A stretch of 50,963 nucleotides of DNA. It comes from an uncultured Clostridium sp. Its GTDB lineage: Bacteria > Bacillota > Clostridia > Lachnospirales > Lachnospiraceae. The notes beneath the pieces were generated by a model, which was given only the letters and a program-made list of their open reading frames with translations, was not told where the DNA came from and made no database searches. The stretch spans positions 1 to 50,963 of the forward strand of contig CAMNRM010000037.1 in the NCBI GenBank assembly GCA_946553025.1, written 5' to 3'. Position 1 is the first letter of the stretch; every line of letters begins with the position of its first letter. Shown here one piece after another: positions 8,452 to 15,585 of the stretch. Both the position numbers and the translations under genes were made by a program.

Positions 8452-8826
8452 TCACTGCCTACTTTCATCATCCAGGCTGTCTAAATATGCCTTTAATTCT
8501 TCCTTCTCCTCTTTCGTTATCCTTGCTCCACCTGTTAATGCAGCAAAAAAATTCTTCAATGTTCCCTGGTAGACATTATCCAAAACTTCTCTTGCACGTT
8601 CGGCTTCAAATTGCTTTTCTGTATAGGTATACATGTATTTCGTCCCATTTTTTGTCAAAATACCCTTTTCAGCCATACGGGTTAAATAAGTATTCACCGT
8701 CTGGCGCTTGCAATTCTTTCCGGAACGATTAAGATACTCCCACAATTCTGCCCCAGAAGCCCAGCGCTTGTTTTCCCAGAAAAACATCATAATTGCGTGT
8801 TCCATTGATGTTAGACTGAATTTCAC
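8452..8826 (-). CDS. BlaI/MecI-family transcriptional repressor
   Basis: The 124-residue protein matches the BlaI/MecI/CopY winged-helix family. Its N-terminal DNA-binding domain runs to about residue 75 (EHAIMMFFW, RQTVNTYLTRMAEKG, KYMYTYTE), and a C-terminal dimerisation helix region follows (AREVLDNVYQGTLKNFFAAL). The start codon is GTG, with GGGAGGG upstream. It lies 98 bp upstream of the blaR1-like gene, the standard repressor-protease pairing. Its own promoter contains a perfect 18-bp palindrome, which I take as its operator, so it should autoregulate. Related palindromes occur at two other promoters in this block. Confidence 0.92.
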   Translation of the reverse strand: MKFSLTSMEHAIMMFFWENKRWASGAELWEYLNRSGKNCKRQTVNTYLTRMAEKGILTKNGTKYMYTYTEKQFEAERAREVLDNVYQGTLKNFFAALTGGARITKEEKEELKAYLDSLDDESRQ

Positions 8827-8880
8827 GATTTCCCTCCCTTCTTTAGTTATATACTAACAATATTATATTTATCGCCTTCA

Positions 8881-8909
8881 AGCATACTACATTATAGTAG
8901 TAATGTCAA
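8881..8909 (-). promoter_or_regulatory. blaI promoter
   Basis: On the minus strand a consensus -35 TTGACA (8904-8909) and a -10 TATGCT (8881-8886) are separated by exactly 17 bases. The spacer is almost filled by the repressor palindrome, so bound repressor would block RNA polymerase. Confidence 0.75.
8885..8902. promoter_or_regulatory. BlaI-type operator palindrome
   Basis: TACTACATTATAGTAGTA consists of two perfect 6-bp half-sites, TACTAC and GTAGTA, around ATTATA. It resembles the TACTAC/GTAGTA-type operators of BlaI/MecI repressors and sits between the -35 and -10 boxes of the blaI-like gene. Confidence 0.75.
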
Positions 8910-8924
8910 TAGTCTTTTCCCAGC

Positions 8925-9491
8925 TTATTTATCTATTCCCCATGATTCAAATATTTTTTCCTTATCTATAACCCTGTATTCCCCTTCACACAAGCCAAGC
9001 AAATAGGAAGCAAAAGATTCATCTATCTGATAAATATACATGAGTTCGGACGTTGAAGTTGTTATCTGTTCATCATAAAGGTAATATTCATCATTGGCTT
9101 TGCATAGAACTTCTTTGTTGTGCGTAATTGGCTCATAGCCCTTATTTACAAAGTATTCATCCGTTTTAGCATATTCATCAAGTACAAGCAATATTTCTAT
9201 ATCCTCTGGAAGGGAATCAATCAGTTTTTTTGATGTATCTATCCCTCTATTCGTATATTCCATAATCACTTCCGGCTCTGTAATCTGGCGAATAGGTTTT
9301 GCATCCACAGGATTAAACACTTCAATCAACTGTTCATAATTAAAATCTTCGGGAATCTCCTGGATTTCTTCGGACGGCATTAATCCATAGGCTCTAAGCC
9401 ACTGGTCGTATCGAAATCTATAACGAAAACAGCCCGTGCACAATATACATGCACCTAAAATACAGCAAATTTGTTTCCATCGAATACGCAT
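8925..9491 (-). CDS. putative lipoprotein of unknown function
   Basis: The start at 9491 is chosen for its AAGGAGG ribosome binding site and because it places a lipoprotein signal (CCILGACILCTGC, Cys at about 21) at the N-terminus. The frame is open 22 codons further upstream. The 188-residue product would be lipid-anchored on the outer face of the membrane. The mature part is acidic and rich in Tyr and Glu, with no domain I recognise. It lies directly upstream of the blaI-like gene on the same strand and has its own consensus promoter, so it may be read through into blaI-blaR1. Confidence 0.7.
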   Translation of the reverse strand: MRIRWKQICCILGACILCTGCFRYRFRYDQWLRAYGLMPSEEIQEIPEDFNYEQLIEVFNPVDAKPIRQITEPEVIMEYTNRGIDTSKKLIDSLPEDIEILLVLDEYAKTDEYFVNKGYEPITHNKEVLCKANDEYYLYDEQITTSTSELMYIYQIDESFASYLLGLCEGEYRVIDKEKIFESWGIDK

Positions 9492-9585
9492 AAAAGCCTC
9501 CTTATATTTTATATATTTATACATACATCCTAAAAGTAACGAGCAAACAAAAACCATTTAATTAATACAATTATGTAGCAGCTAA

Positions 9586-9614
9586 AATATATCAAAAATA
9601 ACCTTATATGTCAA
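9586..9614 (-). promoter_or_regulatory. promoter of the lipoprotein gene
   Basis: Minus-strand -35 TTGACA (9609-9614) and -10 TATATT (9586-9591) are 17 bases apart. The -35 lies inside a 60-bp stretch that is repeated at 12431-12490. Confidence 0.65.
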
Positions 9615-9667
9615 TCCTTAGAAAATCAAGATTTTATTTCTATATGCTTGCAAAATTATCAAGACAA
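9608..9667. repeat. 60-bp duplicated intergenic segment, copy A
   Basis: This segment matches 12431-12490 at 47 of 60 positions without gaps, beginning ATGTCAATC and ending AAGACAA in both. In both places it lies upstream of a small minus-strand membrane or lipoprotein gene and contains that gene's -35 box, while a plus-strand gene starts on the other side. The rest of the 600-bp gene-free stretch 9492-10091 is AT-rich and holds the plus-strand promoter and operator listed below. Confidence 0.65.
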
Positions 9668-9843
9668 CAATTTAGTGATTTTATATAACTATTTCTTTAA
9701 TTATTCGTTTAAAAATTTTTCGACAAATAAAATTACAGAAATTTTTGAGAATTATTGGTCTAACAATTGAAAAAAAGTTAAGATCGAAGGTTTTCCTCCA
9801 AAATTTCCCAAGTAAAACTACACTATATTTTCCAAATTATGTA

Positions 9844-9872
9844 TTGACATCGTCGCCTACTTGTGTTAATAT
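9844..9872 (+). promoter_or_regulatory. promoter of the PPC-domain protein gene
   Basis: TTGACA (9844-9849) and TAATAT (9867-9872) are spaced by 17 bases, and the stretch TTGTGTTAATATAAT around the -10 is also found in the ABC operon promoter. The implied 5' leader is about 210 bases, long for this window. It contains a seven-codon mini-ORF at 10014 (MVKTMKT) preceded by GGAAAGGA. Confidence 0.6.
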
Positions 9873-9875
9873 AAT

Positions 9876-9893
9876 TACTACAATATAGTCTTA
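9876..9893. promoter_or_regulatory. degenerate BlaI-type operator at the PPC gene promoter
   Basis: TACTACAATATAGTCTTA agrees with the perfect palindrome upstream of blaI at 15 of 18 positions. It lies just downstream of the -10 box, over the expected transcription start, a normal repressor position. Confidence 0.5.
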
Positions 9894-10091
9894 ATATTTT
9901 TGCAGACATATTATTTTCAAATCATATTAAGATTTATTATCGTTTCATGGAAAAGAAAAACAAGTGAAGGAATTTAATTAAACTTTCACAATTTGTATGT
10001 GCCTTGGAAAGGAATGGTGAAAACAATGAAAACTTAATCTGACAAAGTATTATGAATATCAATCTATAAACATTCAGAAAGGGGAATATTG

Positions 10092-10988
10092 ATGAAATTC
10101 ACAAATGTCTACGAAAAAATCACTACACAAAAGAAAAGAAATCTAAAATTGATCACAAAATTTAGTATTGCCTTTTTAATAGCACTTAGTTTCAACTTAA
10201 CTTCATATGCTGCTTTTCAAGGACCAAATAATATAGGTGAAATTGAGCCTAATGATACACGAGAAACCGCCCAAACAACATATCTTACAAATGAAATCGC
10301 TGAGAGATTTTCAGCAGATGATTTTTCAGGTAGATATTCTATACGAGGACGGGCTACTTCATCAGATGACGACTGGTATAAGATTGATCTTCCAGGCGGT
10401 ATCCAATATTTATCTGTTGTACATGCTTATGGCGATAATGCTACCTATGTCGAATTACTTGACGCAGATAATAATGAAATAATCCCGAAAAAATACGGCA
10501 CTAGATATAATATAACCAAATTCAATTCAGATAAAGGCACTTATTATATTCATATCACTGGTGCTACAGAAAAAGAAAATATATATTCTTTATTTGTAGG
10601 AACACCAATGTTAAGCAGTGATGAAGTTAAAATCCGCTTTGATGCAGTACGCACAAATCGCACAATAAAGAAGACATTTTCACTTGCTGATGAAGATATC
10701 CTACCAGATGATGCTATTGTTACAAAAATTACACTAGATAGTTTATCTCTTGGATACAGTGGTGCTCGTATAGCAAATTCTAATTCAACTAAGAATGTTA
10801 CTTTTCCTTATCACGGCGATGAATTTGCAACTAATCTAGGGGCATTGAATATGAAACTAAAAAGTACCTGGAATGTAGAATTCTATCCCAATTCAACGGT
10901 TAAACTGGTACCTGATATTAGATTCTTTTACTTTTATCCGGTGTATGATAATACCAAATATCCACCTTATTCCACAATATTAAAATAG
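10092..10988 (+). CDS. secreted protein with PPC-type beta-sandwich domain
   Basis: The ATG at 10092 follows AGAAAGGGG. The 298-residue product starts with a basic region and a hydrophobic core (FSIAFLIALSFNLTSYAA), a signal peptide likely cleaved after about residue 41. Residues about 48-165 match the bacterial pre-peptidase C-terminal (PPC) fold, with EIEPNDTRETAQ at the beginning and DDDWYKIDLPGG in the middle. No protease domain is attached, and the C-terminal 130 residues are unassigned beta-rich sequence. PPC domains usually aid secretion or binding of extracellular enzymes, so a role as a secreted binding or effector protein is inference. Its promoter carries a BlaI-like site. Confidence 0.75.
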   Translation: MKFTNVYEKITTQKKRNLKLITKFSIAFLIALSFNLTSYAAFQGPNNIGEIEPNDTRETAQTTYLTNEIAERFSADDFSGRYSIRGRATSSDDDWYKIDLPGGIQYLSVVHAYGDNATYVELLDADNNEIIPKKYGTRYNITKFNSDKGTYYIHITGATEKENIYSLFVGTPMLSSDEVKIRFDAVRTNRTIKKTFSLADEDILPDDAIVTKITLDSLSLGYSGARIANSNSTKNVTFPYHGDEFATNLGALNMKLKSTWNVEFYPNSTVKLVPDIRFFYFYPVYDNTKYPPYSTILK

Positions 10989-10997
10989 GTGATTTTC

Positions 10998-11807
10998 ATG
11001 GAAATTAACTTTATAAAATATTATTCCACATGTAATAGCAAAAATCTCACAACTACCGCAAACAAAAAAGCATTACTCAATAAACTTAACAGCAGCGGAA
11101 GTTATACACAAATAGGAAATTTATTTACACTGAATGATGGAACTTCATTTAAAGCAAGTGATATTCCCAAACTTAATATTGACTCTTTATATGAAGCATA
11201 TGCAAAAAGAAATGTGATGGATTTTGGAAGTGCAAAATATTTTAAATATACTAATTCTTCAGGCAAAAGCCTGGCAATATTTTCAACGCCAAAAGGCAGT
11301 TTGTGCACGCCAATTTCAGAAAACATTCTTGGATATTCTGATTATGATATAGAAACAGAAAGGTATTTGCATTTCTGGAATAAATTAAAATCAGGTCATG
11401 CATTAATGCTTCCTCCCGGGAATTCTAACCTTCCATCATTTGGTTATTCAGATGATGATATACGAAATTACCTAAATAATGCAGGTATTTCCAAAGGCTT
11501 TTTTTCAGTAAAAGTCGGTTTAAAGCAGTCAGATTTTTTTTATTCTGATTCAAAACAAAATCCACTATATACAAAAGAAGAGTATGATTTGCGATATTAC
11601 ACTATGACATCCTCTGACTTTTCCTACGATAAAAGCGTATTCAACTGTATTGATCCGGGAACAGAAATCACAATTTCTGGTGAAAAATATATATTGAAAG
11701 ACGACTTTACTTTAGATATTCCCTATGGAACAGATATCTACGATATACAAATTCCGAAACATACATTTACAAGTAAAGTTCCCTCCAATATCAACTATAC
11801 GGCTTAG
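10998..11807 (+). CDS. hypothetical protein downstream of PPC protein
   Basis: This 269-residue protein begins at an ATG with AGGTG upstream, 9 bp after the PPC gene, so the two are very probably co-transcribed. It has no signal peptide or membrane segment. It contains ALLNKLNSSG near the start, an SLAIFSTPKGSLCTPIS stretch at about 90-107, and many Tyr, Asp and Ser residues. I do not recognise the family. Lacking an export signal while following a secreted protein, it could be a cytoplasmic partner or be exported by a different route. Confidence 0.65.
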   Translation: MEINFIKYYSTCNSKNLTTTANKKALLNKLNSSGSYTQIGNLFTLNDGTSFKASDIPKLNIDSLYEAYAKRNVMDFGSAKYFKYTNSSGKSLAIFSTPKGSLCTPISENILGYSDYDIETERYLHFWNKLKSGHALMLPPGNSNLPSFGYSDDDIRNYLNNAGISKGFFSVKVGLKQSDFFYSDSKQNPLYTKEEYDLRYYTMTSSDFSYDKSVFNCIDPGTEITISGEKYILKDDFTLDIPYGTDIYDIQIPKHTFTSKVPSNINYTA

Positions 11808-11827
11808 ATGTATAATGAATACAATTC

Positions 11828-11862
11828 ATCCCCTTCCTGAATTACCTATTAGGGAGGGGATA
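11828..11862 (+). terminator. probable terminator, convergent genes
   Basis: ATCCCCTTCC pairs with GGGAGGGGAT (one G-T pair) around a 14-base loop between the stops of two convergent genes. The T-run is weak, so confidence is moderate. Confidence 0.5.
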
Positions 11863-11873
11863 TCTAAAATTTA

Positions 11874-12356
11874 TTATGTTCCTTGCTTGTAATAGCATAC
11901 CATATTAAAGATATTTACAAATAATGTCAATGGCACTATAATCACGAAAATAGATAAACGAAATTTTTCTGAACTGTATAAAGAAATACCATCACTATAA
12001 ACCATAATATCATAATAGAAATCTTGCGGATCACACCTTTCTTCTTTTTCCAACGGAATAATTTCAGACAACTCATACCTTGGAAAAACCGGAAAACATG
12101 TAGCTGTCATAACAAAGATCTGTTCTTTCTCATCCTTGAGCAGATAAGAAATAGATGTTGTATTTTTAGTCTTTTTTACATCAATAATACTTAACTCTTT
12201 TCCAGATACTGAAATTTTCCCTTGTCTTTCAAGTTCAGATAAATCTTTAATTGTCTTAGGATATTTAAAAATAATTATCAATCCTAAAAGAAGAAAATAT
12301 GTAATTAACAAAAAAATCGTGCTCTTTAAATTTTTAGACATATTAATACCACGCAT
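11874..12356 (-). CDS. small two-helix membrane protein
   Basis: The 160-residue protein has hydrophobic segments at about residues 12-31 and 135-155, with a polar region between them that should face outside. It may start at 12356 or, five codons later, at the ATG at 12341 (MSKNLKSTIF). Neither has a strong ribosome binding site. No domain is recognised. Its promoter region is a duplicate of the one upstream of the lipoprotein gene at 8925-9491, and it is divergent from the ABC transporter operon. This suggests paralogous modules, although the two proteins themselves are not obviously alike. Confidence 0.6.
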   Translation of the reverse strand: MRGINMSKNLKSTIFLLITYFLLLGLIIIFKYPKTIKDLSELERQGKISVSGKELSIIDVKKTKNTTSISYLLKDEKEQIFVMTATCFPVFPRYELSEIIPLEKEERCDPQDFYYDIMVYSDGISLYSSEKFRLSIFVIIVPLTLFVNIFNMVCYYKQGT

Positions 12357-12409
12357 ATATTTTTCAGGAAACTATGATTAAATACATAATTGTAAACAGT
12401 GATGATTTT

Positions 12410-12437
12410 ATTTTAACAAAACAATTTCCCATGTCAA
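12410..12437 (-). promoter_or_regulatory. promoter of the small membrane protein gene
   Basis: Minus-strand TTGACA (12432-12437) and TAAAAT (12410-12415) are 16 bases apart. The -35 falls in the duplicated 60-bp segment. Confidence 0.55.
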
Positions 12438-12490
12438 TCATCGGAAAATTAAAATTTTATTTACATAGCCTTACAATTTTATTAAGACAA
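12431..12490. repeat. 60-bp duplicated intergenic segment, copy B
   Basis: This is the second copy of the segment at 9608-9667, with 47 of 60 positions identical. It is 45 bases from the ABC operon promoter, whereas copy A is 177 bases from the PPC gene promoter. Confidence 0.65.
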
Positions 12491-12534
12491 ATATGTAGCA
12501 ATATCAATATAAAAATTTCCAATTAGAATATCAA

Positions 12535-12563
12535 TTGACTTTACTACTTTATTGTGTTAATAT
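12535..12563 (+). promoter_or_regulatory. ABC operon promoter with embedded BlaI-like site
   Basis: TTGACT (12535-12540) and TAATAT (12558-12563) are 17 bases apart. The spacer contains TACTACTTTATTGTGTTA (12542-12559), which agrees with the blaI operator at 14 of 18 positions. The whole -35/operator arrangement aligns with the blaI promoter at 20 of 25 positions. Confidence 0.55.
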
Positions 12564-12636
12564 AATACCTGCAATTACAAAACAACATTATTTTCAACTT
12601 ATAAAGGACTAAGAAAGACTAAGGAAATCAACATCC

Positions 12637-13602
12637 ATGAACAAATTCCCCCTTCACCTCAAGCACTACTTACACTTACTTAAAAACTATATCCGCTACG
12701 ATTCATCCATACTGGCTTACATTGCCATAATACTAACCGCCCTTTTTTACACAATCATGACTATCATCCATACAGAAATTAATGACAATCTTATGAATTA
12801 CGGCGGGCTTCACGAAGCAAATACTTCCTATACGGTTAACTTGGGGCTTGGAACAGCACAAAAAGAATTTATCTATCTGTTAGAATTATTAGAAAAATAC
12901 AACCTGCAAAAAATAAAAGAAATTCGGATTTCCGTACCCCCGCTCCTAGGGGTTGGTATCGCATCACCGGATAATCCCGTTGATGATTTTGAACTGGATG
13001 GAAGGAGTTTTACTGAGCAGGAATTAATCAATGGAGAAAATAAAATTATTTTATCAAACAAAGATTACCGGACTTACTATAAAAATCATGAGATTGGGGA
13101 TACGCTTTCGATTGGCAACACGGATTTTCAGCTTATTGGTATTTCCTATACTGCCGAACAATCGATGATTCCTCTTAATTGTTTTCTTCATGCACAGACA
13201 CCATTTTTCACAAGTCACATTATACTAAAAACAGAACACCGCATAAATCTATGGGAGAGAATACAGCTTCGCAGAAAATACAATCAAATTTTATCCGATA
13301 AGCAAAAAGGTACTTTTTCTTTTGAATCCAATTTTTGGCATGTTGTCGTTAATCTATGGAATTCATTAAGTGACTACTTCCTTTCCATTGCCTTTGTTTT
13401 TGCTTTATGTACACTGCTTCTGTTTCAAACCGGCAGTATTCTCTATTACAAAAATCAATCGCATACATCCGTTTACCTGCTGTCTGGAGGTTCCGAAACT
13501 TTTTTAAAGCAGATTATCCTGGGTGAACTTATAACAGCCGCAGTTCTGTCACTGTTTCTGGCTTATCTGCTTTTGCTGGGGAGGATATTATGGATAGGTT
13601 AA
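12637..13602 (+). CDS. ABC transporter permease, FtsX-like, first subunit
   Basis: The 321-residue protein has a membrane segment at about 25-47, a large extracellular domain to about 245, and two further segments at about 247-268 and 292-318. This is the layout of FtsX/MacB-type permeases, which move lipids or peptides or act as mechanical transmitters rather than importing nutrients. The outer domain holds DFELDGRSFTEQELINGENK, a motif-like stretch common in MacB-type permeases. It ends within the start of the next gene (13-base overlap). The promoter has a BlaI-like site. Confidence 0.7.
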   Translation: MNKFPLHLKHYLHLLKNYIRYDSSILAYIAIILTALFYTIMTIIHTEINDNLMNYGGLHEANTSYTVNLGLGTAQKEFIYLLELLEKYNLQKIKEIRISVPPLLGVGIASPDNPVDDFELDGRSFTEQELINGENKIILSNKDYRTYYKNHEIGDTLSIGNTDFQLIGISYTAEQSMIPLNCFLHAQTPFFTSHIILKTEHRINLWERIQLRRKYNQILSDKQKGTFSFESNFWHVVVNLWNSLSDYFLSIAFVFALCTLLLFQTGSILYYKNQSHTSVYLLSGGSETFLKQIILGELITAAVLSLFLAYLLLLGRILWIG

Positions 13603-14702
13603 AACATTTTCTGTATCTGAATTATCTGAACTTTAAATTCCCCTTTTACTACTGCGGGATTGTTTCTGTTCTTCTTGTATTGTTTATGAATTTTTGCTTT
13701 ACAAAGCACAGTGAATTAAATAAAAAACGCGAAACATTAGAAGAATTAGATTATACAAATATTTATGCGGTGAGTTTTTCCATCCCGGAAGGAAATCAAT
13801 GTGAACAATTAGAAAAGGAATTAACCGACGCATTAAAAGGCAGTGCCCTCATTCTAAACTATCACAGAAATCCTTTATATACGACAATCAAAAATAACCG
13901 CATAGTATGTATCAATGTAATTACCGCAGAAGAAGCCGAATATTTTCATCTTTTTCCTCAAGGAAATCCCCGTGAAGACACTTATTCGGTTATTGTTCCA
14001 GATAAGCTGCAAAAAGTATTTAAACCCGGCTCTGAATATACATTGCCCATAGGTATGTATGTTCATGAGGAAACATGGAAAATTAATATCCATGTCATCG
14101 ATAACGCTGACCATCTTTTACTTTTATCTCCTAACTATGACCATATCCAATCACTACAGGATACACTGCTCATTTTTGATCCGCAGGATATGCTTCCGCT
14201 CCATTTAAGTACCTTCCAAAAGCCGGTTTTCTATCTTTATATGTATATTCAGGATTATGAAAAAACCATAGAAGTTTTAAAAAATTATCCTTTTATCCAA
14301 ATTCAAAAAAGGCAGGATAAGATTGAACATTCTTATAGTCTTACCTTACATCTGCTTCCCTCCTACTTTAAATTTCTGGTGTTAGGTGTTTTTATTTATA
14401 TTGTGCTGCCTGTGAATTTTTATCTGTTATTTTACTACAAACAGAAGAAATACATTATTATTTTCAATTACTGTAACCTTAACCGCAAATTCTATCTGCA
14501 ATGCATCGGAATACTAACTATGCTTCAGCTATGTTTTGGTTTTCTTTTTGGTCAACTGCTGTGGTTTTGTTATTGTAAATTCAGTGGAACGATGTACTGG
14601 CACAATGAATGGATATTCCTGCCTTTCCTTGTGCTGATTCATTTATGTATCTTTATACTTTTAAACAGGGGGTATAACTATCTTGTGCGAACCTATCATT
14701 GA
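13590..14702 (+). CDS. ABC transporter permease, FtsX-like, second subunit
   Basis: The ATG at 13590 follows GGGGAGGA inside the end of the previous gene, so translation is probably coupled. The 370-residue protein has one membrane segment at about 18-38, an extracellular domain to about 250 and three segments at about 260-285, 305-330 and 335-360, again an FtsX/MacB-like topology. With the first permease it probably forms a heterodimer. The two have diverged strongly in sequence. It overlaps the ATPase gene by 20 bases. Confidence 0.7.
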   Translation: MDRLKHFLYLNYLNFKFPFYYCGIVSVLLVLFMNFCFTKHSELNKKRETLEELDYTNIYAVSFSIPEGNQCEQLEKELTDALKGSALILNYHRNPLYTTIKNNRIVCINVITAEEAEYFHLFPQGNPREDTYSVIVPDKLQKVFKPGSEYTLPIGMYVHEETWKINIHVIDNADHLLLLSPNYDHIQSLQDTLLIFDPQDMLPLHLSTFQKPVFYLYMYIQDYEKTIEVLKNYPFIQIQKRQDKIEHSYSLTLHLLPSYFKFLVLGVFIYIVLPVNFYLLFYYKQKKYIIIFNYCNLNRKFYLQCIGILTMLQLCFGFLFGQLLWFCYCKFSGTMYWHNEWIFLPFLVLIHLCIFILLNRGYNYLVRTYH

Positions 14703-15417
14703 AGTAAAAAACCTGACTAAAACCTATGAAAATTATAATATCCTTAATCGCCTTTCCTTCTCGATTCATCAGGGGGATTTTGTTGCCGTGGTCGGAGAAT
14801 CCGGTTCAGGAAAAACGACCTTGTTAAATATCTTATTCGGTTTTACGGATTATAATGAGGGAAGCTATACACTTTTCGATGAACGGATCTTTATGCTGCC
14901 CAAATCAGCAACACACAGCCATGTTCAGAACAATTCCTCCCACCGCATTTCGTTAAAAAATTTAAGTTTAAAAGAAAAGCAAAATTTCCGCCAGGCATTT
15001 ATGGGCTATGTTCCGCAGGATTATGGATTAATTGACGAGTGGAACGTCTATGATAATATTACCCTGCCTTTGCTTTTTTCTAAAAATAACGCAATAAAAA
15101 AGGCCCCGGCACATTTGAGGACCTTATTTAAGTATATGCATCTCGACTACCTCGACTATATCCATCGAAAAGCAGCTTCATTATCCGGCGGCGAGAAGCA
15201 GCGAATCGCCATTATACGTGCACTGATAACCCACCCGCGGATATTAATTGCCGATGAACTTACCAGCGCCCTGGATGTTCAAATGAAGATATCCATCTTA
15301 TCTCTTTTACAGAATTTACGAGAATCCGGGCTTACCATTATCTTTTCTACCCATGATCCATCGATGATTGAACACTGTGATCAGGTGATTGATTTGCGGA
15401 AAGGAAAAAAGAGTTAA
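14683..15417 (+). CDS. ABC transporter ATP-binding protein
   Basis: All ABC ATPase motifs are visible in 244 residues: Walker A GESGSGKTT (38-46), Q-loop Gln112, signature LSGGE (167-171), Walker B ILIADE (187-192), D-loop SALD and the switch His224 in STHD. The start is a TTG with GGGGG ten bases upstream, inside the end of the second permease gene. It resembles the LolD/MacB-type ATPases that partner FtsX-like permeases. A segment at about 72-95 (PKSATHSHVQNNSSHR) is an insert relative to typical family members. The three genes form one operon, probably for export, immunity or lipid handling. The substrate is unknown. Confidence 0.92.
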   Translation: MCEPIIEVKNLTKTYENYNILNRLSFSIHQGDFVAVVGESGSGKTTLLNILFGFTDYNEGSYTLFDERIFMLPKSATHSHVQNNSSHRISLKNLSLKEKQNFRQAFMGYVPQDYGLIDEWNVYDNITLPLLFSKNNAIKKAPAHLRTLFKYMHLDYLDYIHRKAASLSGGEKQRIAIIRALITHPRILIADELTSALDVQMKISILSLLQNLRESGLTIIFSTHDPSMIEHCDQVIDLRKGKKS

Positions 15418-15585
15418 AAGGAAATTCGGAATCCGCTTCGCTACTTCCTCATATCCCCTATGCTGCTATCGCAGCTTGTCAGATGGGGCTTGCACCCCAC
15501 CTGACACAAGTAAGTCCCCCTACCCACTACTTTCGTCTTTACGACTTAGAAGCGGGGGACTTCCTTGATAGGTTAAAATTCCTTT
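15416..15585. repeat. ~170-bp structured dispersed element, copy 1
   Basis: This element recurs at 37142-37310 with roughly 90 percent identity. It folds into three strong hairpins: GCTGC/GCAGC; TGTCAG-a-TGGGG with CCCCA-c-CTGACA; and AAGTCCCCC with GGGGGACTT around a smaller inner stem. Its ends are near-complementary (AAAAGGAA and TTCCTTTT). It fills the whole gap between two convergent genes, and the last codons and stop of the AAA/PD-(D/E)XK gene lie inside its right end. It could be a MITE or a standalone guide-type RNA of the IS200/605 group (omega/HEARO-like). No transposase is present. Confidence 0.7.

Noticed and set aside
7046-8826. Beta-lactam resistance operon
   Set aside because: No beta-lactamase or extra penicillin-binding protein gene is nearby, and the sensor lacks the penicillin-binding outer domain.
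10998-11807. Second protein as another PPC or secreted protein
   Set aside because: No signal peptide and none of the PPC motifs (EPND, DWY) are present.
15416-15585. Structured element as a simple convergent terminator or as a riboswitch
   Set aside because: It recurs almost unchanged at an unrelated locus with conserved ends, and its hairpins are not followed by T-runs. No riboswitch core that I know is visible.
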